Shown: positions 8,897 to 18,700 of the stretch, one piece after another
Position numbering within the stretch: position 1 is the first letter of the stretch
Layout: each line of letters begins with the position of its first letter
NCBI RefSeq assembly: GCF_001401755.1
Contig: NZ_KQ474099.1
Span: 553,692 to 617,691, forward strand
DNA: 64,000 nucleotides
Origin: Aquimarina longa SW024
GTDB taxonomy: Bacteria; Bacteroidota; Bacteroidia; Flavobacteriales; Flavobacteriaceae
Direction of reading: 5' to 3'
Notes under the pieces: model-generated
The model's input: the letters and a program-made list of their open reading frames with translations, nothing else
What the model was told of the DNA's origin: nothing
Database searches by the model: none
Position numbers and translations under genes: made by a program

Positions 8897-9631
8897 CTAA
8901 TCTGCCAAAAAGAATTGTGGTTTTTCTGCTTCATATAGCTTGAATCCTGTCATTCCTTCTTGCTCTAACGCCAGTTTTAAACGCTCTGAAAAAAAGAAAA
9001 ACCCATTAGTACTAGTTACTACTGGATATATGTCTGGTGCTATATCAAAAACTATGATTTTCTCTTTTATATCTGCCACATTATAATGTGCTGGCCCTAC
9101 TTCGTTTGCAGGATTTAACTGTAATAAATCCTGAAATTTTTTAATAGAGATTTCTTGAGTTTTATTATATCTTTCTACAAATGTGGATTGTTCATAATTA
9201 ATATGTAACTCTTCTTTCGCTATTAACAAAAAGTAATATTCGTAATCTTCTTCCAATGAAATTTTTACTGGATAATACCTATGGGATGGCAATTCGAACC
9301 GTTTTAATAATTCTTTACACTTAGGACTAACAAAAAAACCTAAGGATGTATTGATTTCTATAGAACACATAAAATCATCTGGTTCATTTGAAATTTCTTT
9401 AAGGTAAAATTCATAGAACTGTATTTCTTGATCGGGTATACGTTGATCTGCACTATACTGCTCATTGTTTTTTGGGAAAAAGAATTTGTTTTGTAAATAG
9501 TCTTTACTTTCATATTTATTCCTCATATCTGAGTACAATTTACCATCATGTAAATCATAATAACTTTTCGATTTTGAAACATTCAGTTCTGAAGGAAAAA
9601 ATTCAAATTCGTAATATCGTAATTCTTTCAT
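8897..9631 (-). CDS. Duplicate immunity protein of toxin B
   Basis: A 244-aa protein starting MKELRYYEFEF. I chose the ATG at 9631 because the frame upstream is the tail of a toxin remnant and because the paralogue at 9855-10589 begins identically. The two proteins are near-identical over their whole length; both end EQEGMTGFKLYEAEKP. The C-terminal pattern (FSERLKLALEQEGMTGF) is reminiscent of Imm11/DUF1629 immunity proteins, a tentative match. It follows an orphan copy of the toxin B C-terminus, so the two form a displaced tail-plus-immunity module. It may protect against a variant of the same toxin. Confidence 0.8.
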   Translation of the reverse strand: MKELRYYEFEFFPSELNVSKSKSYYDLHDGKLYSDMRNKYESKDYLQNKFFFPKNNEQYSADQRIPDQEIQFYEFYLKEISNEPDDFMCSIEINTSLGFFVSPKCKELLKRFELPSHRYYPVKISLEEDYEYYFLLIAKEELHINYEQSTFVERYNKTQEISIKKFQDLLQLNPANEVGPAHYNVADIKEKIIVFDIAPDIYPVVTSTNGFFFFSERLKLALEQEGMTGFKLYEAEKPQFFLAD

Positions 9632-9635
9632 AATT

Positions 9636-9828
9636 CTATTTTGTTTTGTATAATGTAATAACTTCATCATAAAAATCATCTACATCAAGAATTCCTGTTC
9701 TCTTATGAGTTCCATGTTTGAAAAGCTCATCTATTCTTCTTGTTGATGGGATTCGATCAATAGCATTATCTAATTTTTCGGACATACTTTGTAAAAACTT
9801 CGCTGCGTCTGCATTGGCAGCAGTTATA
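9636..9828 (-). pseudogene. Orphan toxin B C-terminal remnant
   Basis: About 60 codons in frame, ending in TAG at 9636-9638, that match the last ~57 residues of toxin B: DAAKFLQSMSEKLDNAI, then IPSTRRIDELFKHGT and TGILDV, ending LYKTK. No start codon or upstream domains precede it: it begins ~25 bp after the stop of the functional immunity gene. The catalytic AHH motif is absent, so it is a dead toxin tail. With the immunity gene at 8897-9631 it forms a tandem duplicate of the end of the toxin B cassette. Confidence 0.88.
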
Positions 9829-9854
9829 TTATAATTTTATTTATCCTCCTATTA

Positions 9855-10589
9855 TTAATCAGCCAAAAAGAATTTTGGTTTTTCTGCTTCATATAGCTTG
9901 AATCCTGTCATTCCTTCTTGCTCTAATGCCAATTTTAAACGCTCTGAAAAATAGAAAAACCCATTAGCACTGGTCACTACTGGATATATATCTGGTGCTA
10001 TATCAAAAACTATAATTTCTTCTTCAATCTCTGCTACATTATAATGTGCTGGTCCTACTTCGTTTGCAGGATTTAACTGTAATAAATCCTGATATTTTGC
10101 AACAGGTACTTCTTGAGTTTCGTCAAACATTTCAACAAATGTTGATTGCTCATAATTAATATGTAACTCTTCTTTGGCTATTAATAAGTAATAACACTCA
10201 TAATCCTCTTCTAATGAAATTTTTACTGGATAATACTTATGTGATGGCAATTCAAATTTCTTTAAGAATTCTTTACACCTAGGGCTAACAAAAAAACCTA
10301 AGGATGAATTAATTTCTATAGTATACATAAAATCATCTATTCCATCACAAATTTCTTTGAGGTAAAATTCATAAAACTCTATTTCCTGATTTGGTATGCG
10401 TTGATCTGCACTATACTGCCCATTATCTTTTGGAAAAAAAAACTTCCTTTCTATGTAATCTTCGCTCTCATATTTATTCGTCATATCCGAATAAAGTTTT
10501 CCATACTGTAAATCCTGATAACTTTTCGATTTTGAATCATCCATTTCCGTTGGGTGAAATCTAAATTTGTAATACTGTAATTCTTTCAT
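9855..10589 (-). CDS. Immunity protein of toxin B
   Basis: A 244-aa protein starting MKELQYYKFRF. The ATG at 10589 lies 4 bases after the toxin B stop; the longer frame to 10616 would overlap the toxin end and is unlikely. It is a close paralogue of the product of 8897-9631. It is mixed alpha/beta and acidic, with no signal peptide. The pattern FFVSPRCKEFLKKF followed by FSERLKLALEQEG resembles Imm11/DUF1629 immunity proteins, a tentative match. Its place directly behind an AHH nuclease toxin makes an immunity role likely. Confidence 0.8.
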   Translation of the reverse strand: MKELQYYKFRFHPTEMDDSKSKSYQDLQYGKLYSDMTNKYESEDYIERKFFFPKDNGQYSADQRIPNQEIEFYEFYLKEICDGIDDFMYTIEINSSLGFFVSPRCKEFLKKFELPSHKYYPVKISLEEDYECYYLLIAKEELHINYEQSTFVEMFDETQEVPVAKYQDLLQLNPANEVGPAHYNVAEIEEEIIVFDIAPDIYPVVTSANGFFYFSERLKLALEQEGMTGFKLYEAEKPKFFLAD

Positions 10590-10593
10590 AATT

Positions 10594-13500
10594 TTATTTT
10601 GTTTTGTATAGTGCAATAACTTCGCTGTAGAATTTTTTTACATCAAGAATTCCTGTTTTCTCATAGGTTCCATATTTAAAAAGTTCGTCTATTTTTTTTG
10701 TTGAAGGGATTCCATTAATAGCATTATCTAATTTATCAGACATTGCCTGCAAAAATTTCGCTGCGTCAGTATCTGTCGCATTTTTAAACTGTTTTGAATA
10801 CATTTCAAGCATTTCGTTTTGTGCACCTGTATAATTGGGATGACTGGCATGAATCCCACTACGGGATGCCGTTATATCTCCATCTGCATTTCTACGAGTT
10901 GTACTACTATATGTATCCACCTTCTTCCCATTTGAGGCTGCATCATTAATGTCAAAACCTCCCTTGACTCCTTTTTGTGTTACAGGGTGACGTAAATTTT
11001 CCATTGTCACTAAGTGATGAATTTGATCATCTGCATTCATTGCTCCAGTATAAGAAGTGTTAATATTTCCACGTTTCTTAAAGTATGCTTCCCATTCGGT
11101 TCCTCTTGCCCAATCCGGAATAGGATCAGACCCTGTATTTGCTGCCGCTCTTCTCCTAGCAAAATTACTATTTCTAAAAGTGTCTAAAATTTCTTTCCTT
11201 TCTACTTCAGACATTTCTTTGAAAGATTTTTCAAAAGAATCAGAAACAATAACTTTTGTAGATTTCGAGTTCTTAATTCGTCCTCCTATTTGATCTCCTT
11301 TGAGAAGTTTTTGTCTTTGTTTTTGAGTGAGCCCTGTCATTAATTCATCAAACTCTACTTCACCATCTTCTCTAATCAACATCACTTTTGCATTAAACTC
11401 TGCCCATAATTCGACATATCGGCCATGTTTCTCAAACCAGGCTCTCTTAAACTTGAAGCGATTTAAAATTCTATTGCGTAGATCATTAAGTTTCTTAATA
11501 CCTCTCCCTATTCTACCTTTCATATTAACCACTAGCTTTGAATTCTTTATTCTAGCAATTCCTTTACGAATGGTTGTTTGTGCAAATCGGCGTGTTTTTA
11601 AAACCCCGGCAAGAACTTTTCGACCCGTTTTAGTGGCTTTTAAAGTAGATTTTATCGCTGCCTTGGAGGCTTTTACAATTCGTTTAAACACCTTTGCCAT
11701 TCCTAGTAGAATTTTATCAATGAAGAATTCTACTACAATTACGGCGATAGCGGATGCTAGGGATTGCCCTGCTTTTTTGGTATCACCCGCCCAAGCGAAC
11801 TTTACATAATCCCAAATATGGCCTACAGCTTTATAAACAGCTATTGCGCCAAAGATGACAATCATTGCCTTAACAATAATATCTACAGCCAATGCCAATC
11901 CTGCTCCACCTGTAAAGAATGCAATTACTCCTGCAGCTAATAATGCCGCTACTAATGCTGTAATAATCCATACCTTATATTTACTCCACATGACCTGTAA
12001 TCCTGTCATCATTTGTTTTCCCATGAAACCTAATCGTTGCCCCACAGATAATCTGCCTGTTTTGGTAATTAATGCTTCTGGGCTATTATCGATTACTGGT
12101 TGTGCTTTGGTCGTGGTGGGGGCTGGTTGTTTGGTTGCGGCTTCTTGATTTGGTTTTAGCATTTCTCCCAAATAATGATCTAACTTTTTATCGTCGGACA
12201 TATTTCTCCAATCTGGCCCGGTTCCTGATCCACTCCCACTCGTTTCTTTTTCGTTAATGGTGGTTTCTGCGGAGTCTGCTGATTCGGTAGTTTGTTCCGC
12301 AGTTTCTCCAACAATGCTATTGACATCAAATCCACTATCATCCGCTGCTGAAGCTTGGAATTGCTTGGTTGTTACGGCATCAGTACCTGCGCCTCCTAAC
12401 TCCATAGTAGTCCCTGGTTGCATCATTGCGAGTTGTTCCATAATTTCAGGACTTAATTCTACAGCTGGACTTGGTTCTAGTGACACATCGCTATCTGCCA
12501 ACTCTTCTTTAGTTAATACCGCCATTAATTTTTCCGGTATTTGTTGTTGCACCGCTTTTTCTTGTTTATTGTTCTGACCCTTCGAAAGTCCCATAGCACT
12601 CGCCCAACTTTCTTCTTGTCCTGTAGGTACTTCAAAATTGGGTAGTGGTTTAGATGGATCTCCTCCCATGGCTTCTTTTGCCAATGCCCCCATAAATTCT
12701 CCAGGTGCATTCCATGCGCCTTCAACGAGATTCCATAAGAATTCTAAAATCTTGATTAGTCCAACTACCAAAAATTTCATGACATCAAGGAATAAATTAT
12801 ATAGTGCCTGGTAGGCGGCAAGAATAGCATCTAATACGGCTCCAAGAGCATCCAATAATGCATTAACAGCTTTTTTAAGTCCTTCTGCTAATTTGTTAAC
12901 TATATCAACTGCCTTATTCACTGCTCTGTCAATAGCTGCATTGAATTTATCCCGTAATTTTGGAAAAGCAGCTAGAGCAATATTTACAAACCCTTTTAGT
13001 ACCTCTCCAAATGCTTTGATCATTCCAACAATAGCGTCTCGTGCCAAGTCGATAAGTTTATTTGCTAATTTCTTAGCTGCTTCAATGAGTCCTTTAACTA
13101 ATTTCCTAAGTCCATCAAACAATGTATTAAGAACGTCTTTCAGAGCATCAAAGAAACTACTTACTGCATCTACCGCACGATCCCACCAGCTCTTGTTTTC
13201 TGATTCTTTTTGGGCTTTGGCCTTTTTAGCTTCGGCTTCTTTGTTGGCTTCTGAAACTTTTTTATCTCCTTCTGTTTTTGCTTTAGTATACTCCTGATCT
13301 ATTTTGGTATCCGTTTCAGATACTTTACTATCTATGTCCTTATCTACTTTCTTTTTAGCTTCTGATGATTTCCCTGCAAACTCACTTTTTACTGCTTCAT
13401 TTTCTTTCTGCCACTCACCACGTTGTTTAGTAACATCTACCTTAGCTTTTCGTTGTTCCGACTCCTGCTCAGATTTAACCCTAGCCGTTTCTTTTGTGAT

Positions 13501-14979
13501 CTTTGTATCTGTTAGTTGCTGTTCTTTTTCTTGATCTGCCTCCATTTTTGCATAGGCATCGTCTTGTTTAGCTTTCTCAGCTGCTAATTCCTGATCCATA
13601 TAGGCTTTTGCACTACTATCAAAACTTTGTGCTACTTCTTCAGATACATTTGGAACTTCTTTTTCTAAAACCGAATTTATTTCAATGATTGATAGTTCCG
13701 TTGACGGACTTAATAATCCTACTTCAAGTTCTGGATAAATATCGTCTTCTCCTTTATAGATTTTACTCTCTTTGAGGTTCTTCTCTTGATTTTTATTAAC
13801 TGTGTTTTCGGATGTAGTTACATTCTCCTGATTTTTGGATGGGTTGGCTAATCCAGTAAGGTCTACCTCTGGAGCTATTCCTGGGTTGGTATCGACACTC
13901 TCAGAAGTTGGTAGTGTTTTTATACCTTGCTTAATTTTTAATTTTCTATCATCATCATTTCCAGATCGGGTACGTGTTTTGATTAATTTGAGTTTTTCTA
14001 TAAAACTACTTGGAGGTTGCTCACTTTTTTCTTCTATATTATCTCCTTTGCTTTTCCCTTTAGGTGTCAGATCTGGCAATGATTCTTTTTTTCCTACAAT
14101 TTCATTGGCTTTTTGTTGCTTCTTAGCTAAAACCATAGATTTAATTGGCACACCAGTGGGTTGTTCTATCTCAGGCAAAGATTCTTTGAGTTTGGTTTGC
14201 TCATTTTTTTGAGCTGCTAAAACATCTTGATCTGCTCTTTTTATCGATCGTGAAAAAGCAATAGGTTGTTGTGCTACAAGACTATTGGTATATTCTTTTG
14301 TATTGCCAGTAGCTAGTATTTTAGTATCGGGTTGTTCGGAAACATCAATTGCATCTAGTTTGGTTTTTAATTCTTCTTCTGGAAGTTCTTCTTCTTTTTT
14401 ATCTAGTTTTTGTTCCTGTTTATTTAGTATATTCTTAGCTTGAACATTTCTTCCTGCTTGCTTCGATTTACTTACAATTTGCATTGCATCATTTTCAACC
14501 GAAGAATTTATCTTATTGGTATCCGAACTAGTCTCCAGCTGTTCGGCATTACTTTGCACAATAGATTCTTGATGCGGTTCATCAATACCTTCTGATTGTT
14601 TGTCATTATTCTTTTTTTGTAGTGCTTTTTCATCTTCCTCCTCTTGCATTATCTGCATCTTCTCTGTATTGCTCTCCTTCTTTTGAATGTCTTCAGTTTT
14701 TGTTTGTACTGGAACTGATGAACTGGTACTCCCTAATCCTACTGTAGTTTGTTTTTGATGAACCACTTTCTCGGCTACCTGATCGGCTTCTACTTCATAC
14801 TTATCATTAGGCTTGCCTACTTTTAGTTTGGGTTGTACGGTGGGTGTGAAAAATGGTGTGGTAGCTTCACTAGATTTTGAAAAAAAACTGCCTTCTCCTC
14901 CTTTGTTAAAGAAGGGTTGCCGCTTAGCCTGAATTCGGCTTTGTGTAGTAGTACTTTTATTTGCTTCTGCTGTTTTCAA
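10594..14979 (-). CDS. Toxin B: eCIS cargo with AHH/HNH nuclease tip, no DUF4157
   Basis: A 1461-aa protein with the shared cargo leader (residues 1-~68, SKSSEATTPFFTPTVQPK), but no DUF4157 and no HExxH. A charged Glu/Lys-rich region (~70-450) and a long charged helix (~460-595) take their place. Then come amphipathic helices (~600-755), a linker, two hydrophobic segments (~1000-1050), a basic region, and the tip. The tip shows the AHH nuclease pattern: DDQIHHLVTMENL (HH 1321-1322), GGFDINDAASNGK, and SGIHASHPNY (H1377, H1380). AHH proteins are HNH/EndoVII-type DNases. The start is TTG after an in-frame TAA, at the position homologous to the GTG of toxins A, C and D. DNase activity is well supported by motif. 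Confidence 0.87.
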   Translation of the reverse strand: MKTAEANKSTTTQSRIQAKRQPFFNKGGEGSFFSKSSEATTPFFTPTVQPKLKVGKPNDKYEVEADQVAEKVVHQKQTTVGLGSTSSSVPVQTKTEDIQKKESNTEKMQIMQEEEDEKALQKKNNDKQSEGIDEPHQESIVQSNAEQLETSSDTNKINSSVENDAMQIVSKSKQAGRNVQAKNILNKQEQKLDKKEEELPEEELKTKLDAIDVSEQPDTKILATGNTKEYTNSLVAQQPIAFSRSIKRADQDVLAAQKNEQTKLKESLPEIEQPTGVPIKSMVLAKKQQKANEIVGKKESLPDLTPKGKSKGDNIEEKSEQPPSSFIEKLKLIKTRTRSGNDDDRKLKIKQGIKTLPTSESVDTNPGIAPEVDLTGLANPSKNQENVTTSENTVNKNQEKNLKESKIYKGEDDIYPELEVGLLSPSTELSIIEINSVLEKEVPNVSEEVAQSFDSSAKAYMDQELAAEKAKQDDAYAKMEADQEKEQQLTDTKITKETARVKSEQESEQRKAKVDVTKQRGEWQKENEAVKSEFAGKSSEAKKKVDKDIDSKVSETDTKIDQEYTKAKTEGDKKVSEANKEAEAKKAKAQKESENKSWWDRAVDAVSSFFDALKDVLNTLFDGLRKLVKGLIEAAKKLANKLIDLARDAIVGMIKAFGEVLKGFVNIALAAFPKLRDKFNAAIDRAVNKAVDIVNKLAEGLKKAVNALLDALGAVLDAILAAYQALYNLFLDVMKFLVVGLIKILEFLWNLVEGAWNAPGEFMGALAKEAMGGDPSKPLPNFEVPTGQEESWASAMGLSKGQNNKQEKAVQQQIPEKLMAVLTKEELADSDVSLEPSPAVELSPEIMEQLAMMQPGTTMELGGAGTDAVTTKQFQASAADDSGFDVNSIVGETAEQTTESADSAETTINEKETSGSGSGTGPDWRNMSDDKKLDHYLGEMLKPNQEAATKQPAPTTTKAQPVIDNSPEALITKTGRLSVGQRLGFMGKQMMTGLQVMWSKYKVWIITALVAALLAAGVIAFFTGGAGLALAVDIIVKAMIVIFGAIAVYKAVGHIWDYVKFAWAGDTKKAGQSLASAIAVIVVEFFIDKILLGMAKVFKRIVKASKAAIKSTLKATKTGRKVLAGVLKTRRFAQTTIRKGIARIKNSKLVVNMKGRIGRGIKKLNDLRNRILNRFKFKRAWFEKHGRYVELWAEFNAKVMLIREDGEVEFDELMTGLTQKQRQKLLKGDQIGGRIKNSKSTKVIVSDSFEKSFKEMSEVERKEILDTFRNSNFARRRAAANTGSDPIPDWARGTEWEAYFKKRGNINTSYTGAMNADDQIHHLVTMENLRHPVTQKGVKGGFDINDAASNGKKVDTYSSTTRRNADGDITASRSGIHASHPNYTGAQNEMLEMYSKQFKNATDTDAAKFLQAMSDKLDNAINGIPSTKKIDELFKYGTYEKTGILDVKKFYSEVIALYKTK

Positions 14980-15069
14980 TTAATCTAATAATTTTATTTT
15001 TTAAATATTTCTACATACTCTTGTATATCTACTTTTATTACTAATTTTTACCGGTATTTACGAAATGCT

Positions 15070-15777
15070 CTACAAATTTTGAGAAACAACTAATCCTAAA
15101 TTTAAAGATTCATTCGAAAAATTTTGATTATAAAAAGAATTAGATATTTTCTCTTGATGAATAAGAGTACAGATAATTGCTACTAATGAAGGATTGAAAA
15201 CAGGGTATTCTCCCGGAGCAAATTCATAATCCACATCATAACCTAAATGAAAACTCTTTATAAGTTCATTCAATGATTTCTCTACGTTTAAGAAATTTAA
15301 TTCGGATAAATCATGAAATATCCTACTCCATAAATTATCAGAATCTTGATCCAACAACTTAGAGTAATCATTAATTTGTTCTTCATCAATCAAATACATA
15401 AATAACTTTTCTTCGTAATCACTATATGTCTCTATGTTTTTCTTTGCTTCTTTAACTAAATCCCATCTACCACTAATAACAGCATATTGACAATATCTAA
15501 TGTTATCTTGTATTTTATTTGCTGCCAATGCTACTAATTCAAACCATTTTCTGCATAAATAAATACTTTGCCCAGATGCATAAAGAAAAGATCCAAATTG
15601 TTCCAAAAAATCAACTAAATATTCTATATCATTATTCTCGAATATACTGTCTACCTCTCTATTGTAAAGTCTTTTAAAGAAAGTAGTATAAGTCCCTGCT
15701 TTTAAAACTCTTTCCTTACAATTATCCCAACTTATCAATTCATATTGAGATTGTATTGTTTCTCTTAAATCATCCAT
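15070..15777 (-). CDS. Putative immunity protein for toxin C
   Basis: A 235-aa protein starting 7 bases after the toxin C stop. It is predicted mostly helical and acidic, without signal peptide or membrane segments. The C-terminal part has a hydrophobic helix with NPSLVAIICTLIHQEK. I do not recognise the family with certainty; the all-helical layout would fit Imm49-like proteins, but that is a guess. Immunity to the ADP-ribosyltransferase-like toxin is inferred purely from gene order, which is the same in all four cassettes. Confidence 0.7.
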   Translation of the reverse strand: MDDLRETIQSQYELISWDNCKERVLKAGTYTTFFKRLYNREVDSIFENNDIEYLVDFLEQFGSFLYASGQSIYLCRKWFELVALAANKIQDNIRYCQYAVISGRWDLVKEAKKNIETYSDYEEKLFMYLIDEEQINDYSKLLDQDSDNLWSRIFHDLSELNFLNVEKSLNELIKSFHLGYDVDYEFAPGEYPVFNPSLVAIICTLIHQEKISNSFYNQNFSNESLNLGLVVSQNL

Positions 15778-15784
15778 TATTTCT

Positions 15785-18700
15785 TTATTTAGACCAAGGT
15801 ATTATATCCTCTACGGCTTTATTTTTAGCAGCTTTTTCGCCCTTAGCCGCTAACCCACTAACACTATCTCCTGCAGTTGCATTTATAGTATCAACTTTAT
15901 TTTCCTTAGGTATAAAACCTGGGAATGTAATTTCTTTATCCGCTTTGGAGAATCTAGCATGTGGGTAAATTTTTCCCGAATCCTTTAATGCTCTTATATC
16001 TTCTGCTTTTAATGCTTCTAAATCATCTACTTTAAACAAATAAACAAAAAGTTTCCCTACTAAAAGCGTCGAATCAAAATCTTCAAATTTCTCAATCTGA
16101 TCTTCTTTTGGGCTAACTTCATTCATAGCATAAGCAGCACTTCTTGAAGCTGTCTTTGTAGTTGATATGAATGGAAGAGAAGTAAATGAGAAACCTTTAT
16201 AAGAATCTCTTTTTCTTTCTTTAATTTCTTTAATAAAAGTAGCTCTTGAGTTAACAAACCTTTGTAACAATGCATAAAAATGTGAACTAACAGTTTTTCT
16301 ACTTCCCCACCAAGTTTTAACATCTACTTTGGTTTTCTTTGCCATTAATTCTTCTACTACTATTTTTGCCGCAGCTAATTTTTCCTCGTAAGTAACATCT
16401 TCACTAAATCTATCTTTTCCTAAGATATCAAATACTGCATTGGAAAAATCTTGCTCAGCTGCAACATTATTTATTACTTTCTCCTTTTCTGCTTTATCAT
16501 CATACAATGCATAATAGTGTATCCCTCTATAAAGAGCCAATACACCAGCAGTTCCATGTTTAGCTTTTATTTCAGAAATAAAATCGTTAGGTGCTATTCT
16601 AATCTTAAAATCAATATCATTATTTTTTTTCTCTTCACTTAAAGAGCCAGATGTGATATCAATCTTAATACCATCTTTGAGTTGTGGTTGGTATTCTTTT
16701 ATTAAATCTTTTGCCTGTTTTTGTTTTTGTTTATAAAATTCTGTAAAAGAAGCATTCTTCTTTGATATAGGCTCTTGTAATTTTTTGCGTACCTGTTGCC
16801 CTATCAATTTATGTTTTTTCTCATCATTACCTTCAACATCTACTGTTTTTTCTTTCCCTTTACCAAAAAGTTTACCAAACAAAGCTTTCCCCTTGTTTAC
16901 AATCCAATTGATCACCTTACCAATGGCAGTTTTTACAGGTTTAGCTATTCTTTTAATTAGGTTTTTTACTTTTCCAACAATACCACCAAGTCCAAAAATA
17001 TTAGCCAAAAATGCGATTACCAATTGCATTCCTTTGGCCATGATCTTTTCTATAAATGAGGTAGCGCCTTTAGATTGCCCCAGAGCTACTTTTACAATAG
17101 AACCAAGTATTCCTGTAGCTATATCTTTGATGGTTTCCCACCAATCTATAAAGAATTTAATCACCCTATAGATCCCCAATACCAATTGTACTATAGCACC
17201 TGCAGGATTAAGCATGGATACCAGTTTAATAACTGCCTGCTTGATGATCTCAGTAGATACTAGTTTTGTTATCTGGGTAAAGATCATCGTTTTCAGATTG
17301 GCTAATGAGTTTTTTACCATTTCCCAAAGTGCTATTGGTCCTTTGATCACAAGGTCTTTGACTACACTAGCTGTTTTTTCCATATACCCTATTATTTTCT
17401 CTCCTTTAGGGCCTAGTTTTTTTACAACTTGCATCCGTATTTGCTGATAGGTAGCTCCTACTAACTGCGCTATAAAGCCAAAAAGGTTGGGGATATCAAA
17501 TTTTTGAGGAATCTCTACTCCTATTTCTGCTGCTTTACCAAAAAGCCATCCAAACAGGGCATTTTTAAAATGTATCCCAAAATTGTTTTTGAAATTAGAA
17601 AACCCTTGTTTTAGTGAGGTCATAAAACCAGAAAGAATCTCCTTAGGATTATCAATGGCACGCTTGAATGCTACTTTGTTTTTCTTTAGAGTTGTTAGCA
17701 AATCATGAGCTCCAACTAAACGCAAAGCTCCTTCAAAACGGAGTTCTTTTACTTTCTCAGATACAACACGGGTAAAGGCCATGATTTTACCTACTAATCC
17801 ACCAAAGTATTTTTTGAACACCTTAATATTACCACTTATACCTTTCCAAACAGACATTTCATCCCACATCGCCTTTAATCGTCTCGAAATATCATTGAAA
17901 TCTATCCCAAATTTGGCGATTTGCTGTTCTACCCAAGTTCCTGCTTCTTTTAAGGTATTGGTTTCTTTAAGTTCATTGAATAAAATTTTTCCGATAATAG
18001 GAGTTAAATCCATAAAACCTTCGATAAGGTTTACTCCTGTTCGGGCTACTGTTTCATCAGTAATCAAGTTTTTCCCTAGTATTACATTGAGCAGGGTATA
18101 TCCGGGGATGGCTCTTTCTGCCGCCCAATTCAATCCGCTTTCTATTTTTCTTCGCGCCCAACTTTTTCGTTGAATTACGGGTTGATTTGTATCAGAAATA
18201 TTTTCTTTCTTTGTGCGTATTGCTGCACCTTGTTGTACCGTATGCGTCAGCTCATGTGCCAATAAGTGTTTCCCAGAATCTGAATTAGTATTGTACTTTC
18301 CTTCATTAAAATGAATGTCATTACCATGTGTAAAAGCCTGAGCTCCCAATTCTTTATTCATTTGAATTGATTCACTACCTGTATGAACCCTTACCTTGCT
18401 AAAATCAGCACCGAATGCCGATCCCATATCATTTTGTGTATCAATAGATAATGGACTACCTCCTCCTTTGGAAGAATTTAAGCGATTTTGTAAATCCGAT
18501 GTTGCTTCCTGTGAAGTGTTTTCTGATTTGGTCTGTATACTATCCTCTTCTTCTCCTAGTCTTCCTGAATCTGCAATTTCGGTCTTGGTTTGAATTTCAG
18601 ATTCTCCTTCGCCTACATTTTCTTTTTCCTGGATTTGTTCTTCCTCCCCGCTTGATAATGCTCTTTGTATTGTAGGTATATTTATGAATTTAGCCTGTAG

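Noticed and set aside
10590-10616. Longer start for the toxin B immunity gene (and 9632-9679 for its copy)
   Set aside because: The extra codons read through the toxin C-terminal DNA in another frame; both paralogues share MKEL as the natural start.
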